Notes: generated by a model not told the origin, from the letters alone. 64,000 nt of DNA from Streptococcus ruminicola (GCF_011387195.1 NZ_CP046919.1:1178001-1242000), one strand, 5' to 3'; counted from the first letter of the stretch, positions 43,084 through 51,764 are shown. Numbers and translations: made by a program.

Positions 43084-43683
43084 ATGGTTAAAAAGAATGT
43101 TTTGATTCACATCTTTTTTGGAATCATTTCGTTTGGCATTTATTATTACCATTTGCAAGGTCCAGATCTGGTATGGAACATGTTTTTGGCGCTGCTAGCT
43201 CTTGATTTTTCACTTCTTTCCTACTGTACAAAGCAAAAAGTGGTGAGATGGTCAAGTGGTCTCTTATGGTTGTTTTTTTATCCGAACACCTTTTATATGC
43301 TAACCGATATTGTTCATATGAATTTTACTGATTCGGTTTTATGGAATAAAACTAGCTTGATTCTGTACATGTTGTACGTGTCTAGTATCTTATTTGGGGT
43401 TCTATGTGGCATTGAAAGTGTGAAGAATATAGTGGTGACTTTTAAGTTAAAAAATTATTATATCCGAATGTTTTTCGTTATAATTCTGTCTTTTGTTTCG
43501 AGTTTCGCGATTCATATTGGACGTTATGCAAGGTTAAATTCTTGGGATATTTTCACTAGACCTGGTCTTGTTATTGATGAAATTTTGAATGTAATTAGCT
43601 GGAATGCTATTCATTTCGTGCTTGGTTTCACTTTTTTGCAGGTTTTATGTCTTATTTTTTTAGATCGTGAAAATTTTAAATAA
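43084..43683 (+). CDS. DUF1361 membrane protein (copy 2)
   Basis: A 199-residue membrane protein with about six helices. WLFFYPNTFYMLTDIVHMNF (residues 62-81) is the full DUF1361 motif. Overall layout matches copy 1: short N-terminal helix, FYPN motif, a long hydrophobic middle and a final ALGF-like helix. It has its own promoter and a strong SD. Function unknown; nothing in the neighbourhood (phosphatase, purine permease) explains it. Confidence 0.75.
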   Translation: MVKKNVLIHIFFGIISFGIYYYHLQGPDLVWNMFLALLALDFSLLSYCTKQKVVRWSSGLLWLFFYPNTFYMLTDIVHMNFTDSVLWNKTSLILYMLYVSSILFGVLCGIESVKNIVVTFKLKNYYIRMFFVIILSFVSSFAIHIGRYARLNSWDIFTRPGLVIDEILNVISWNAIHFVLGFTFLQVLCLIFLDRENFK

Positions 43684-43688
43684 AGTTA

Positions 43689-43717
43689 TTGAAAACTGAA
43701 CAATCTTTTGGTAGAAT
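43689..43717 (+). promoter_or_regulatory. Promoter of the purine permease
   Basis: TTGAAA (43689-43694) and TAGAAT (43712-43717) with a 17-bp spacer. Confidence 0.7.
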
Positions 43718-43723
43718 ATATAA

Positions 43724-43736
43724 GTCGTTCGGAAAT
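43724..43736 (-). promoter_or_regulatory. PurBox at the permease transcription start
   Basis: Read on the minus strand, ATTTCCGAACGA matches the PurR box AWWWCCGAACWWT at the first ten positions. It lies 7-19 bp downstream of the -10, at the predicted start site. PurR is a PRPP-responsive regulator of purine genes in Firmicutes. Confidence 0.7.
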
Positions 43737-43787
43737 AGAAGAAAAAGCGACTATTATTAACCTTATTAAAGGAGAAACCATTTAAAA

Positions 43788-45209
43788 ATGGAAAAGTTTT
43801 TTAAACTTAAAGAACATGGTACAGATGTTCGTACAGAAGTAACTGCTGGTTTAACAACATTCTTTGCAATGTCATATGTATTGTTCGTTAACCCATCAAT
43901 CCTTTCACAAGCTGGAATGCCTACACAAGGTGTGTTCCTTGCTACAATTATCGGTGCTGTTGTAGGTACATTGATGATGGCCTTCTACGCTAATCTTCCA
44001 TATGCACAAGCACCAGGTATGGGACTTAACGCCTTCTTCACATATACAGTTGTCTTTTCACTAGGTTACTCTTGGCAAGAAGCTCTTGCGATGGTCTTCA
44101 TCTGCGGACTTATCTCACTTGTTATTACAGTAACTAAAGTTCGTAAATTGATTATTGAATCAATCCCAGCAGCATTGAAATCAGCTATTTCAGCTGGTAT
44201 CGGTATTTTCCTTGCTTATGTTGGTATTAAAAATGCCGGCTTCTTGAAATTCTCTATCGATGCTGGTACTTATACAGTTGCTGGTACTGGTGCTGATAAA
44301 GGTCTTGCTTCAATTACAGCTAACGCATCAGCTACACCAGGTTTGGTCGCTTTTAACACACCAGGTGTTATCCTTGCTTTGATTGGACTTGCCATCTCAA
44401 TCTTCTTTATCGTTAAAGGAATTCGTGGTGGTGTTATCCTTTCAATTGCTGCAACTACAGTTGTTGGTATTTTGATTGGTGTTGTTGATCTTGGTTCAGT
44501 TAACTGGGCTGCAACTAACTTGTCAGCTTCAATCAATGATTTGAAAGAAATCTTTGGTGTAGCTCTCGGTAGTCAAGGTCTTGGTTCATTGTTCTCAGAT
44601 GCTTCACGTATTCCAGGTGTCTTGATGGCAATCCTTGCTTTCTCATTGACAGATATCTTTGATACAATCGGTACACTTGTTGGTACCGGTGAAAAAGTTG
44701 GTATTATTGCTTCAACTGGTGAAAACAAAGAGTCTAAAGCACTTGATCGTGCCCTTTATTCTGACTTAGTTGGTACTACACTAGGTGCCATCGCAGGTAC
44801 TTCAAACGTTACAACTTACGTTGAATCTGCTGCAGGTATTGGTGCTGGTGGTCGTACTGGTTTGACTGCTCTTACAGTTGCCGTACTATTTGCTATCTCA
44901 AGCTTCTTTAGCCCACTTGTTTCAATCGTTCCTACACAAGCAACAGCTCCAATTCTTATTATCGTTGGTGTCATGATGCTTTCAAATCTTAAAAACGTTA
45001 AATGGGATGATCTTGGCGAAGCAGTTCCAGCATTCTTCACATCAATCTTTATGGGATTCAGCTACAGCATTACTTACGGTATCGCTGCTGGATTCATCAC
45101 TTACACATTAGTTAAAATTGTAAAAGGTCAAGCAAAAGAAGTTCACGCTGTTATGTGGGTTCTTGACTTCTTATTCATTCTTAATTTCGTTAGCTTGGCT
45201 ATTTTATAA
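43788..45209 (+). CDS. NCS2/AzgA-family purine permease
   Basis: Proton-linked uptake of purine bases, probably hypoxanthine/guanine or adenine (PbuG/PbuO type). The 473 residues form about 12-14 helices. AzgA-type signatures visible include the N-terminal TEVTAGLTTFFAMSYVLFVNP, AQAPGMGLNAFF near residue 72, and TDIFDTIGTLVGTG near 290. AAGGAG lies before the ATG. A PurBox sits at its promoter, supporting a purine substrate. Exact substrate preference cannot be read. It is monocistronic, with a strong terminator behind. Confidence 0.9.
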   Translation: MEKFFKLKEHGTDVRTEVTAGLTTFFAMSYVLFVNPSILSQAGMPTQGVFLATIIGAVVGTLMMAFYANLPYAQAPGMGLNAFFTYTVVFSLGYSWQEALAMVFICGLISLVITVTKVRKLIIESIPAALKSAISAGIGIFLAYVGIKNAGFLKFSIDAGTYTVAGTGADKGLASITANASATPGLVAFNTPGVILALIGLAISIFFIVKGIRGGVILSIAATTVVGILIGVVDLGSVNWAATNLSASINDLKEIFGVALGSQGLGSLFSDASRIPGVLMAILAFSLTDIFDTIGTLVGTGEKVGIIASTGENKESKALDRALYSDLVGTTLGAIAGTSNVTTYVESAAGIGAGGRTGLTALTVAVLFAISSFFSPLVSIVPTQATAPILIIVGVMMLSNLKNVKWDDLGEAVPAFFTSIFMGFSYSITYGIAAGFITYTLVKIVKGQAKEVHAVMWVLDFLFILNFVSLAIL

Positions 45210-45226
45210 AATATAGTTTTTGACAA

Positions 45227-45264
45227 AAAGCTGAAGGTACGTTCTCTCACCTTCGGCTTTTTTT
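45227..45264 (+). terminator. Terminator of the purine permease
   Basis: The stem AAAGCTGAAGGT/ACCTTCGGCTTT with one T-G pair is followed by a T run. Confidence 0.88.
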
Positions 45265-45349
45265 GTATGGTGAAAGTGGTAGAAAGCTTGTCATTAGTGA
45301 ATTTAATAGCCTATTGGATAAAATCTACCGATGAAAAAACTGGCGAGAC

Positions 45350-45378
45350 TTGGAAGGTAAGCAGAATTTTGATATAAT
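45350..45378 (+). promoter_or_regulatory. Promoter of tsaE
   Basis: TTGGAA (45350-45355) and TATAAT (45373-45378) with a 17-bp spacer. The start codon is only 6 bp beyond the -10, so the mRNA would be leaderless. Confidence 0.65.
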
Positions 45379-45384
45379 GGACTC

Positions 45385-45828
45385 ATGTTTTATAGTCATA
45401 ATGAAGATGAGTTGATGGCTTATGGTTATCGACTCGGTCGAAAATTACAAGCAGGAGATGTTCTGGTTTTAACTGGAAATCTTGGTGCTGGTAAAACGAC
45501 ATTAACCAAAGGAATCGCAAAGGGCCTTGATATCGATCAGATGATTAAGAGCCCAACCTATACGATTGTTCGGGAATACGAGGGGCGTTTACCGCTCTAT
45601 CATTTAGATGTTTACCGTATTGGAAATGACCCAGATTCTATTGATTTGGATGATTTCTTGTATGGTGATGGTGTTGCTGTCATCGAATGGGGTGAACTTT
45701 TAGAAGAAGATTTACTTGGCGATTATTTAGAAATCATTATCACTCCTTCAGGAGATGGTCGTGACATTGAGTTACAATCTAATGGCCCACGAAGTAAGGA
45801 GCTTTCGGAGGCTATAGAACGTGGCTGA
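45385..45828 (+). CDS. tsaE: tRNA threonylcarbamoyladenosine biosynthesis ATPase TsaE
   Basis: P-loop ATPase that works with TsaB and TsaD in forming t6A37 on ANN-decoding tRNAs. Walker A is GNLGAGKTT at residues 31-39, the switch region is SPTYTIVREY near 56, and HLDVYRI (Walker-B-like) is near 72. The length is 147 residues. The -10 box lies 6 nt upstream of the ATG and no SD is visible. The GNAT gene overlaps its 3' end by 8 bp. Confidence 0.92.
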   Translation: MFYSHNEDELMAYGYRLGRKLQAGDVLVLTGNLGAGKTTLTKGIAKGLDIDQMIKSPTYTIVREYEGRLPLYHLDVYRIGNDPDSIDLDDFLYGDGVAVIEWGELLEEDLLGDYLEIIITPSGDGRDIELQSNGPRSKELSEAIERG

Positions 45829-46333
45829 ACAAGAGGTAATCGTTGAAGAAGCCCAACTCTCTGATGCCAAAGCCTTGGTTGACTTGCTTAGTCAGGTTAG
45901 TCAAGAGACAGATTTTGTGGTTGCAGAAACGATTTTGTCACAAGAAGATATGGAGATTTTCTTGGAGCGACATCTTGAGTCTGTTAATGAAATTTGCTTG
46001 GTCGTAAGAGTTGGTAAAGAGTTGGCTGGTGTTTTAAATGTATCCAGCACTAGCTCACCACAAACTAATCATATCGGCGATATTTTCATTGCTGTGCAAG
46101 AAAAATACTGGGGATATGGTCTCGGTTCGCTTCTTATGGAAGTTGCTCTTGATTGGGCTTGCCACACGCCAGTGATTCGTCGTTTGGAGTTGACGGTTCA
46201 GGCTAGAAATAGCAGAGCTGTTCACCTTTATGAAAAGTTCGGTTTTAAGATTGAAGCTACTAAAGAACGTGGCGCAAAAACTAAAGATGGAGAATTTCTT
46301 GACGTCTACTTGATGAGTAGGTTGATAGACTAA
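45821..46333 (+). CDS. GNAT-family N-acetyltransferase
   Basis: A 170-residue Gcn5-related acetyltransferase. The acetyl-CoA-binding motif A is EKYWGYGLGSLLMEVAL near residue 91, followed by LELTVQARNSRAVHLYEKFGF, a typical motif B. The start is a GTG overlapping the tsaE end, with CGGAGG upstream at good spacing. The order tsaE-GNAT-LCP gene is common in streptococci. The acceptor (protein or small molecule) is unknown. Confidence 0.88.
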   Translation: MAEQEVIVEEAQLSDAKALVDLLSQVSQETDFVVAETILSQEDMEIFLERHLESVNEICLVVRVGKELAGVLNVSSTSSPQTNHIGDIFIAVQEKYWGYGLGSLLMEVALDWACHTPVIRRLELTVQARNSRAVHLYEKFGFKIEATKERGAKTKDGEFLDVYLMSRLID

Positions 46334-46343
46334 AAGTAAACAA

Positions 46344-47516
46344 ATGAAACTCGGAAAAAAAATTCTGCTTATGATAGCAGCAATCGTTGTGACAACAGTT
46401 GTTGCATTAGGTGTTTATATTACAAGTGCTTACAATTTCTCGACAAGTGAGCTCTCAAAAACGTTTAAGGATTACAAGACGTCTGGTTCAAGTAGCAACG
46501 CTATTAAACAGACAAAACCTTTCTCGATTCTCTTGATGGGGGTTGATACAGGGGACTCTGAACGTCATTCAACTTGGGAAGGGAACAGTGACTCAATGAT
46601 TTTGGTAACTGTTAACCCTAAGACAAAGACGACAACAATGACAAGTCTTGAACGTGATATTCTTATTGAATTAACAGGTCCTGAAGATAATGATATGAAT
46701 GGTGCTCAAGCTAAATTGAATGCTGCTTATGCTTCAGGTGGTGCTCAGATGGCTATCATGACCATCCAAGATTTGCTTGATATTAAGATTGATTACTACA
46801 TGCAAATCAACATGCAAGGTTTGGTTGACTTAGTTAATGCCGTAGGTGGTATCACAGTCACAAATGATTTTGACTTCCCAATCTCAATTGAAGAGACAGA
46901 GCCCGAATACACGTCATCAATTGAACCTGGAACTCACAAGATTAATGGTGACCAAGCTTTGGTATACGCACGTATGCGTCACCAAGATCCAAAAGGAGAC
47001 TACGGTCGTCAACAACGTCAACGTGAAGTTATCCAAAAAGTGCTTAAGAAAATTTTAGCTCTTGATAGCGTGTCATCTTACAAAAAAATTCTATCTGCTG
47101 TAAGTAAGAACATGCAAACAAACGTTGAAATTTCATCACGTACTATTCCAAGTCTTCTTGGTTATGCGGATTCTCTAAAAAATATTGAAACGTATCAGTT
47201 AGAGGGTGAAGGACAAACGATTAATGAAATTTCTTACCAAATCGTAAGTTCTGATCATTTGCTTGAAGTGCAAAATCGTATTAAGAAACAACTTGGTTTA
47301 GAAGAAAGCACAGAATTAAAAACAACAGCAGTTCTTTCTGAGAATCTTTACGGTACTTCATCTTATTATGGTAGTGATTACAGTAGCGATTATAGCAGTT
47401 ATGATAGTGGCTATAGCACAGGTTATGACACTGGTTATAGTGATTATAGCAACAGTGGCTACAGTGATTACTCAACCGATACTTATTCACAAGATGCAAG
47501 TGCTTATGCATATTAA
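46344..47516 (+). CDS. LytR-CpsA-Psr (LCP) family cell wall ligase
   Basis: Membrane-anchored enzyme that transfers lipid-linked wall polymers onto peptidoglycan. A signal-anchor helix spans about residues 6-29. The LCP domain spans about 60-250, with LLMGVDTGDSERHSTWEGNSDSMI near 60, TSLERDILIE near 99 and the QRQREVIQKVLKK region near 222. The 390 residues end in an unusual tail of about 50 residues built almost only from Tyr, Ser, Asp and Gly (from about residue 337). It corresponds to BrpA/LytR of other streptococci. Preceded by tsaE and the GNAT gene and closed by a terminator. Confidence 0.9.
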   Translation: MKLGKKILLMIAAIVVTTVVALGVYITSAYNFSTSELSKTFKDYKTSGSSSNAIKQTKPFSILLMGVDTGDSERHSTWEGNSDSMILVTVNPKTKTTTMTSLERDILIELTGPEDNDMNGAQAKLNAAYASGGAQMAIMTIQDLLDIKIDYYMQINMQGLVDLVNAVGGITVTNDFDFPISIEETEPEYTSSIEPGTHKINGDQALVYARMRHQDPKGDYGRQQRQREVIQKVLKKILALDSVSSYKKILSAVSKNMQTNVEISSRTIPSLLGYADSLKNIETYQLEGEGQTINEISYQIVSSDHLLEVQNRIKKQLGLEESTELKTTAVLSENLYGTSSYYGSDYSSDYSSYDSGYSTGYDTGYSDYSNSGYSDYSTDTYSQDASAYAY

Positions 47517-47520
47517 CATA

Positions 47521-47549
47521 AAAAAGTCGACTATTTGGTCGGCTTTTTT
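47521..47549 (+). terminator. Terminator of the LCP gene
   Basis: The stem AAAAAGTCGAC/GTCGGCTTTTT with one T-G pair and a T run, directly behind the stop. Confidence 0.85.
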
Positions 47550-47569
47550 ATGTTAGATTTGAGAGGCGT

Positions 47570-47603
47570 ACAAAAAGTACTGGAATTTTCCAGTACTTTT
47601 TGT
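47570..47603 (-). terminator. Terminator of the hit operon
   Basis: A perfect 16-bp inverted repeat (arm ACAAAAAGTACTGGAA) abuts the stop codon of the minus-strand coiled-coil gene. Its A/T-rich ends give a T run on either strand, so it can also back up the LCP terminator. Confidence 0.8.
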
Positions 47604-47908
47604 TATTGTTCTAATTCTTGGTATTTTGAAAGTGTCGTTTTGATTTGTTCAAGTCGGCTATTGCTTTCTTGTTCAAATAAGCGACGTTTGTAGTCCAATT
47701 CTTGGCTAATGCTTTCAAGTTTTGGTAATTGTTGGTTGATATTATCAATCGCTTGGTTGATTTTGGTAATATCTGCAGCAATTTTGTCACTGATATCGTT
47801 AGCGTCAGCGATATCGTCTTTAATCTCTTCGCGTTTTTGGTAAGCTTGGTAAGCTGTAAATCCAGCGCATCCAGCTAGGCCTAAGGCGATAAAAGAGCTT
47901 AATTTCAT
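47603..47908 (-). CDS. Small membrane-anchored coiled-coil protein
   Basis: A 101-residue protein not assigned to a named family here. The N-terminal hydrophobic helix (residues 3-21, with Gly/Ala-rich small residues) is followed by a charged heptad-like region (about 25-100) predicted to be coiled coil. This YtxH-like layout is seen in small envelope proteins. It overlaps the hit start codon region by 4 bp and probably forms a two-gene operon with it; the pairing is common in streptococci. The cysteine at residue 14 does not sit in a convincing lipobox. Confidence 0.75.
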   Translation of the reverse strand: MKLSSFIALGLAGCAGFTAYQAYQKREEIKDDIADANDISDKIAADITKINQAIDNINQQLPKLESISQELDYKRRLFEQESNSRLEQIKTTLSKYQELEQ

Positions 47909-48324
47909 GCTTCTACCTCTTTAGCAATTTGCTCTGCTAATTTTCCAAGAGCTTCAAAATCTGGTTCGTGTTCTGTGAAGTTAAGTGAGAATTCGTCGTC
48001 GTTAGCATAACGTGGAATGAGATGAACATGAGCGTGGAAAACGGTTTGTCCAGCGACTTCTTCGTTATTGTTGACGATGTTCATGCCAACAGCTCCAGTC
48101 GCTTTTTGAACAGCACGCGCAACTTTTGGCAAGCGCGCAAAGAGTTCTTGTGATGTTTCTTCAGACATAGCAAGGACGTTACGAACGTGTTCTTTTGGAA
48201 TGAGGAGAGTGTGTCCTTTAGTTGTTTGTGAAATGTCTAAGAAAGCTAAGACTTTATCGTCTTCATAAACTTTTGATGACGGAATGTCACCTGCGATAAT
48301 TTTACAAAAGATGCAATTTTCCAT
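47905..48324 (-). CDS. hit: HIT family hydrolase
   Basis: Histidine-triad nucleotide hydrolase/transferase, probably acting on AMP-linked phosphoramidates. The CIFCKI zinc-type motif is at residues 4-9, and the HIT motif HAHVHLIPR has His at 97, 99 and 101. The length is 139 residues from the ATG at 48324, which has AGGTGAT at good spacing; a GTG three codons earlier lies in that SD. It is divergent from ecsA with only about 60 bp between. Confidence 0.92.
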   Translation of the reverse strand: MENCIFCKIIAGDIPSSKVYEDDKVLAFLDISQTTKGHTLLIPKEHVRNVLAMSEETSQELFARLPKVARAVQKATGAVGMNIVNNNEEVAGQTVFHAHVHLIPRYANDDEFSLNFTEHEPDFEALGKLAEQIAKEVEA

Positions 48325-48387
48325 TTGAATCACCTATAATCCTTTGATTTTGTTATAATTATTATATCAAAAAAATGTGGGTAGCTT

Positions 48388-49113
48388 ATGTTAAAAATTG
48401 AAAATGTCACAGGTGGATACATTAATATCCCTGTTTTAAAAAATATTTCTTTTGAAGTTGGTGACGGTGAGTTGGTCGGCTTGATTGGGCTAAATGGTGC
48501 TGGGAAATCAACGACGATTAATGAAGTTATCGGACTTTTGACACCTTATCAAGGAAAGATTACGCTTGACGGCTTGACTTTGGCTGATAACCAAGCAGAG
48601 TATCGCAAAAAGATTGGCTTTATTCCTGAAACGCCAAGCTTGTATGAAGAGTTAACTTTACGTGAGCATTTAGAGACGGTTGCTATGGCTTATGACCTTG
48701 ATTTTGATGAGGCGATGGCGCGTGCAAAGGAATTGCTAAAACTTTTCCGTTTGTCTGATAAGCTTGAGTGGTTCCCGATTAATTTTTCAAAAGGGATGAA
48801 GCAAAAGGTTATGATTGTCTGCGCCTTTATGATTGATCCTCATTTGTTTATCGTTGATGAGCCATTTTTGGGGCTAGATCCTTTGGCGATTTCTGATTTG
48901 ACGGATTTGCTAGCGCAGGAAAAATCAAAAGGCAAAGCTATTTTGATGTCAACACACGTGCTAGATGCTGCTGAAAAAATGTGTGATCGATTTGTGATTT
49001 TGCATCATGGTCAAGTGCGTGCAATGGGAAATCTAGCTGAATTGCGTCAAGCTTTTGGAAAAGAAGATGCTAGTTTGAACGATATTTACATGGCTTTAAC
49101 TAAAGAGGGATAG
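48388..49113 (+). CDS. ecsA: ABC transporter ATP-binding protein EcsA
   Basis: ATPase of the Ecs-type ABC exporter, linked in other Firmicutes to RIP proteolysis, secretion and competence. Walker A GLNGAGKST is near residues 36-44, signature FSKGMKQKVMI near 135, and Walker B LFIVDEPFLGLDP near 152. The length is 241 residues. The signature is FSKGM rather than LSGGQ, as is usual for EcsA. ecsB follows after 2 bp. Confidence 0.9.
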   Translation: MLKIENVTGGYINIPVLKNISFEVGDGELVGLIGLNGAGKSTTINEVIGLLTPYQGKITLDGLTLADNQAEYRKKIGFIPETPSLYEELTLREHLETVAMAYDLDFDEAMARAKELLKLFRLSDKLEWFPINFSKGMKQKVMIVCAFMIDPHLFIVDEPFLGLDPLAISDLTDLLAQEKSKGKAILMSTHVLDAAEKMCDRFVILHHGQVRAMGNLAELRQAFGKEDASLNDIYMALTKEG

Positions 49114-49115
49114 AA

Positions 49116-50150
49116 ATGAAAGAAGTTTTTCGAAAACGACGCAGCCTCTTTTTAGGGCAATGTCTGAAATACTTGCGTTATGTCTTAAATGATCATTTTG
49201 TCTTGGTCTTGCTTTTCTTATCAGGTTTTTTGATGGTCCAATACGGTGAGTTATTAAAGCATTTTCCAAAGCAACATTGGTGGCTTGATGTCATTTTGGT
49301 CATTGTGACGCTTGCTCTTCTTAGTCTTGGTAAAATTGCAACTTATATTGAAGCACCAGATAAGCTATTTTATTTGCCAAAAGAAGAAGAAGTGGTGGCT
49401 TGGATTCACCAAGCTAGAGTTCGGTCTTTTGGTGTTTGGGCGGTGCTACAAACAGCTGTTTTCTTGTTGCTAGCACCTATTTTATTTAAATTAGGTTTCT
49501 CAGTTCCTGTTTTTGCGGTACTTTTGCTAATTTTACTTGGTATCAAGTGGGTGATTATGGCAAGAAAAGAAAAAGTCTTTTTTAGAAATGGTCATTTTTC
49601 TTGGGAAACTGCCATTACTTATGAAACCAAACGCCGTCAATCTATTTTGAAATTCTTTGCCCTCTTTACAACGGTTAAGGGAATTTCGGCAAGTGTCAAA
49701 CGTCGTGTTTACTTAGATAAGATGCTTGGTTTGGTTAAGAAGCGTCATGATAAAACATGGTCAAATCTTTATCTCAGGGCCTTTCTTCGTAGTTCGGATT
49801 ATCTGGCTTTAACTTTGCGTCTGGTTTTATTAGGTGTTCTTGCTTTGCTGTTTATTCCAAATCATCTGGTAGCAGCTGGACTTGCTTTAATTTTTAATTA
49901 TCTTTTACTGTTTCAGTTGTTAGGACTTGCTCAACATTTTGAGTATCAATATTTAACACGCTTATACCCCATTTCAGAAGCGCAGAAAATGGCGAATTTA
50001 AAGGCTTTGCTACGAACTTTATCTTATATGATTTGCTTGCTTGATGTGTTATTATGTTTTTCTTTGAAGGCTGCAGGGCTTTTGATTTTGATTACTGTAA
50101 TTGTTACAGAATGGTATCTTCCTTACAAAATTGCGAAGATGATTGACTAG
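49116..50150 (+). CDS. ecsB: ABC transporter permease EcsB
   Basis: Membrane partner of EcsA. The 344-residue protein has about six to eight hydrophobic helices (near residues 22-42, 55-75, 105-145 and 240-330) with basic loops between. Length and order match EcsB. An AGGG-type SD overlaps the end of ecsA. ccrZ follows; its chosen start is 76 bp downstream. Confidence 0.88.
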   Translation: MKEVFRKRRSLFLGQCLKYLRYVLNDHFVLVLLFLSGFLMVQYGELLKHFPKQHWWLDVILVIVTLALLSLGKIATYIEAPDKLFYLPKEEEVVAWIHQARVRSFGVWAVLQTAVFLLLAPILFKLGFSVPVFAVLLLILLGIKWVIMARKEKVFFRNGHFSWETAITYETKRRQSILKFFALFTTVKGISASVKRRVYLDKMLGLVKKRHDKTWSNLYLRAFLRSSDYLALTLRLVLLGVLALLFIPNHLVAAGLALIFNYLLLFQLLGLAQHFEYQYLTRLYPISEAQKMANLKALLRTLSYMICLLDVLLCFSLKAAGLLILITVIVTEWYLPYKIAKMID

Positions 50151-50226
50151 GGGCTGTAAAACAAGTAAAATAAAAGTGAAGAAAAGTATTAACGTATTAT
50201 ATATGAAAGAAAAGGAGGGCAGACAG

Positions 50227-51024
50227 GTGACAACAGTATCAGATCAGGAATTGACAATGACACCACTTCGAGGAAAAAGTGGGAAAGCCTTTATTGGTCA
50301 ATATCCGAATGGTGAAAAAATCTTTATCAAGTTTAACACGACACCAATTTTACCAGCTCTTGCTAAAGAGCAGATTGCGCCACAATTATTGTGGGTGCGT
50401 CGCACTGGTAATGGCGATACAATGAGTGCACAAGAATGGCTTGATGGAAGAATTTTGACTAAAGAGGATATGGGTAGTAAACAGATTGTCCATATTCTTT
50501 TGCGTTTACACAAGTCACGACCATTGGTTAACCAATTGTTGCAGTTAAACTATAAGATTGAAAATCCATATGATTTGTTGGTTGACTGGGAAAAAAATGC
50601 ACCGTTGCAAATTCGTGAAAATACGTATTTGCAAGGTATTGTAAAAGAACTAAAACGTAGCTTACCAGAATTTCGTTCTGAAGTTGCGACCATTGTACAT
50701 GGGGACATCAAACACAGTAACTGGGTTATCACAACAAGTGGTATGATTTACCTTGTTGACTGGGATTCTGTTCGTTTGACAGATCGAATGTACGACGTAG
50801 CCTTTCTTTTGAGTCACTACATTCCTTACACACGTTGGGGTGAGTGGTTGAATTATTATGGCTATAAAGACAATGAAAAAGTACGCAGTAAAGTTGCTTG
50901 GTACGGACAGTTCTCATATCTTTCACAGATTTTGAAATGTTTTGATAAACGAGATATGGAGCACGTAAACCAAGAAATTTACGGCTTACGAAAATTTAGG
51001 GAGTTAGTTAGTAAAAATAAATAA
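50227..51024 (+). CDS. ccrZ: Cell cycle regulator CcrZ
   Basis: Choline/aminoglycoside-kinase-fold protein. In S. pneumoniae CcrZ links cell division to replication: it is placed at midcell by FtsZ and stimulates DnaA-dependent initiation. The family core is clear: [20 protein letters not shown] near residue 18, the catalytic-loop HGDIKHSNW near 164 and the metal-binding [19 protein letters not shown] near 185. The length is 265 residues from the GTG at 50227, which has AGGAGG at good spacing. An earlier in-frame start at 50143 overlaps ecsB and lacks an SD. It overlaps trmB by one base. Confidence 0.92.
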   Translation: MTTVSDQELTMTPLRGKSGKAFIGQYPNGEKIFIKFNTTPILPALAKEQIAPQLLWVRRTGNGDTMSAQEWLDGRILTKEDMGSKQIVHILLRLHKSRPLVNQLLQLNYKIENPYDLLVDWEKNAPLQIRENTYLQGIVKELKRSLPEFRSEVATIVHGDIKHSNWVITTSGMIYLVDWDSVRLTDRMYDVAFLLSHYIPYTRWGEWLNYYGYKDNEKVRSKVAWYGQFSYLSQILKCFDKRDMEHVNQEIYGLRKFRELVSKNK

Positions 51025-51662
51025 TGCGAGTTAGAAAACGTAAGGGTGCTGAGGAGCACTTAGAAAATAACCCACACTATGTTATCTTAAATCCAGAAGA
51101 AGCAAAAGGTCATTGGCGCGAAGTTTTTGGTAATGATAACCCAATCCACATTGAAGTTGGTTCAGGAAAAGGAGCATTCATCACAGGAATGGCCTTGCAA
51201 AATCCTGATATTAACTATATCGGAATTGATATTCAAGTATCAGTATTAAGTTATGCTTTGGATAAAGTTCTAGATAGCCAAGCACCAAATGTTCGTTTGC
51301 TACTAGTTGATGGTTCAGATTTGACTAATTATTTTGAAGACGGCGAAATTGATTTGATGTATTTGAATTTCTCAGATCCATGGCCTAAGAAACGTCATGA
51401 AAAACGTCGTTTGACTTATAAGACATTCTTGGATACTTACCGTCAGATTTTACCTGAACACGGTGAAATCCACTTCAAAACTGATAACCGAGGCTTGTTT
51501 GAATATAGCTTAGCAAGCTTCTCACAATATGGCATGATTTTAAAACAAGTTTGGTTGGATTTGCATGCTAGTGATTTTGAAGGAAATGTCATGACAGAAT
51601 ATGAAGAAAAATTCTCTAAAAAAGGTCAAGTCATTTACCGTGTGGAAGCACAATTTCAGTGA
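51024..51662 (+). CDS. trmB: tRNA (guanine-N7-)-methyltransferase TrmB
   Basis: SAM-dependent enzyme that makes m7G46 in the tRNA variable loop. The SAM site [12 protein letters not shown] is near residues 40-51, and the catalytic block [20 protein letters not shown] near 112-131 is diagnostic. The length is 212 residues. Its start codon overlaps the ccrZ stop (AATGA-type), so the two are translationally coupled. A tRNA-like element follows 40 bp behind its stop. Confidence 0.96.
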   Translation: MRVRKRKGAEEHLENNPHYVILNPEEAKGHWREVFGNDNPIHIEVGSGKGAFITGMALQNPDINYIGIDIQVSVLSYALDKVLDSQAPNVRLLLVDGSDLTNYFEDGEIDLMYLNFSDPWPKKRHEKRRLTYKTFLDTYRQILPEHGEIHFKTDNRGLFEYSLASFSQYGMILKQVWLDLHASDFEGNVMTEYEEKFSKKGQVIYRVEAQFQ

Positions 51663-51682
51663 TTTGCTGAAACTATCAAAAG

Positions 51683-51700
51683 AAGTGAATAGCACTTCGG
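51683..51700 (+). other. Small hairpin between trmB and the tRNA-like element
   Basis: GAAGTG-AATAG-CACTTC, a 6-bp stem with a 5-nt loop and no T run. Confidence 0.5.
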
Positions 51701-51702
51701 TT

Positions 51703-51764
51703 GGAGAGGTTACATAGTGGATGAACGTTGTAATGTTTTGAGGGTTCGAGTCCCTTCCTCTCCT
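51703..51764 (+). pseudogene. Truncated tRNA-like element without a normal anticodon arm
   Basis: Acceptor arms GGAGAGG/CCTCTCC pair over 7 bp, and a T arm AGGG-TTCGAGT-CCCT is perfect. Between them are only 31 nt instead of about 40; they can form one arm (TTACA/TGTAA) whose loop TAGTGGATGAACGT resembles a D loop of a type II tRNA. There is no second arm, so no canonical anticodon. Probably a tRNA remnant or an odd tRNA-like RNA. It has its own terminator at 51785. Confidence 0.65.
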
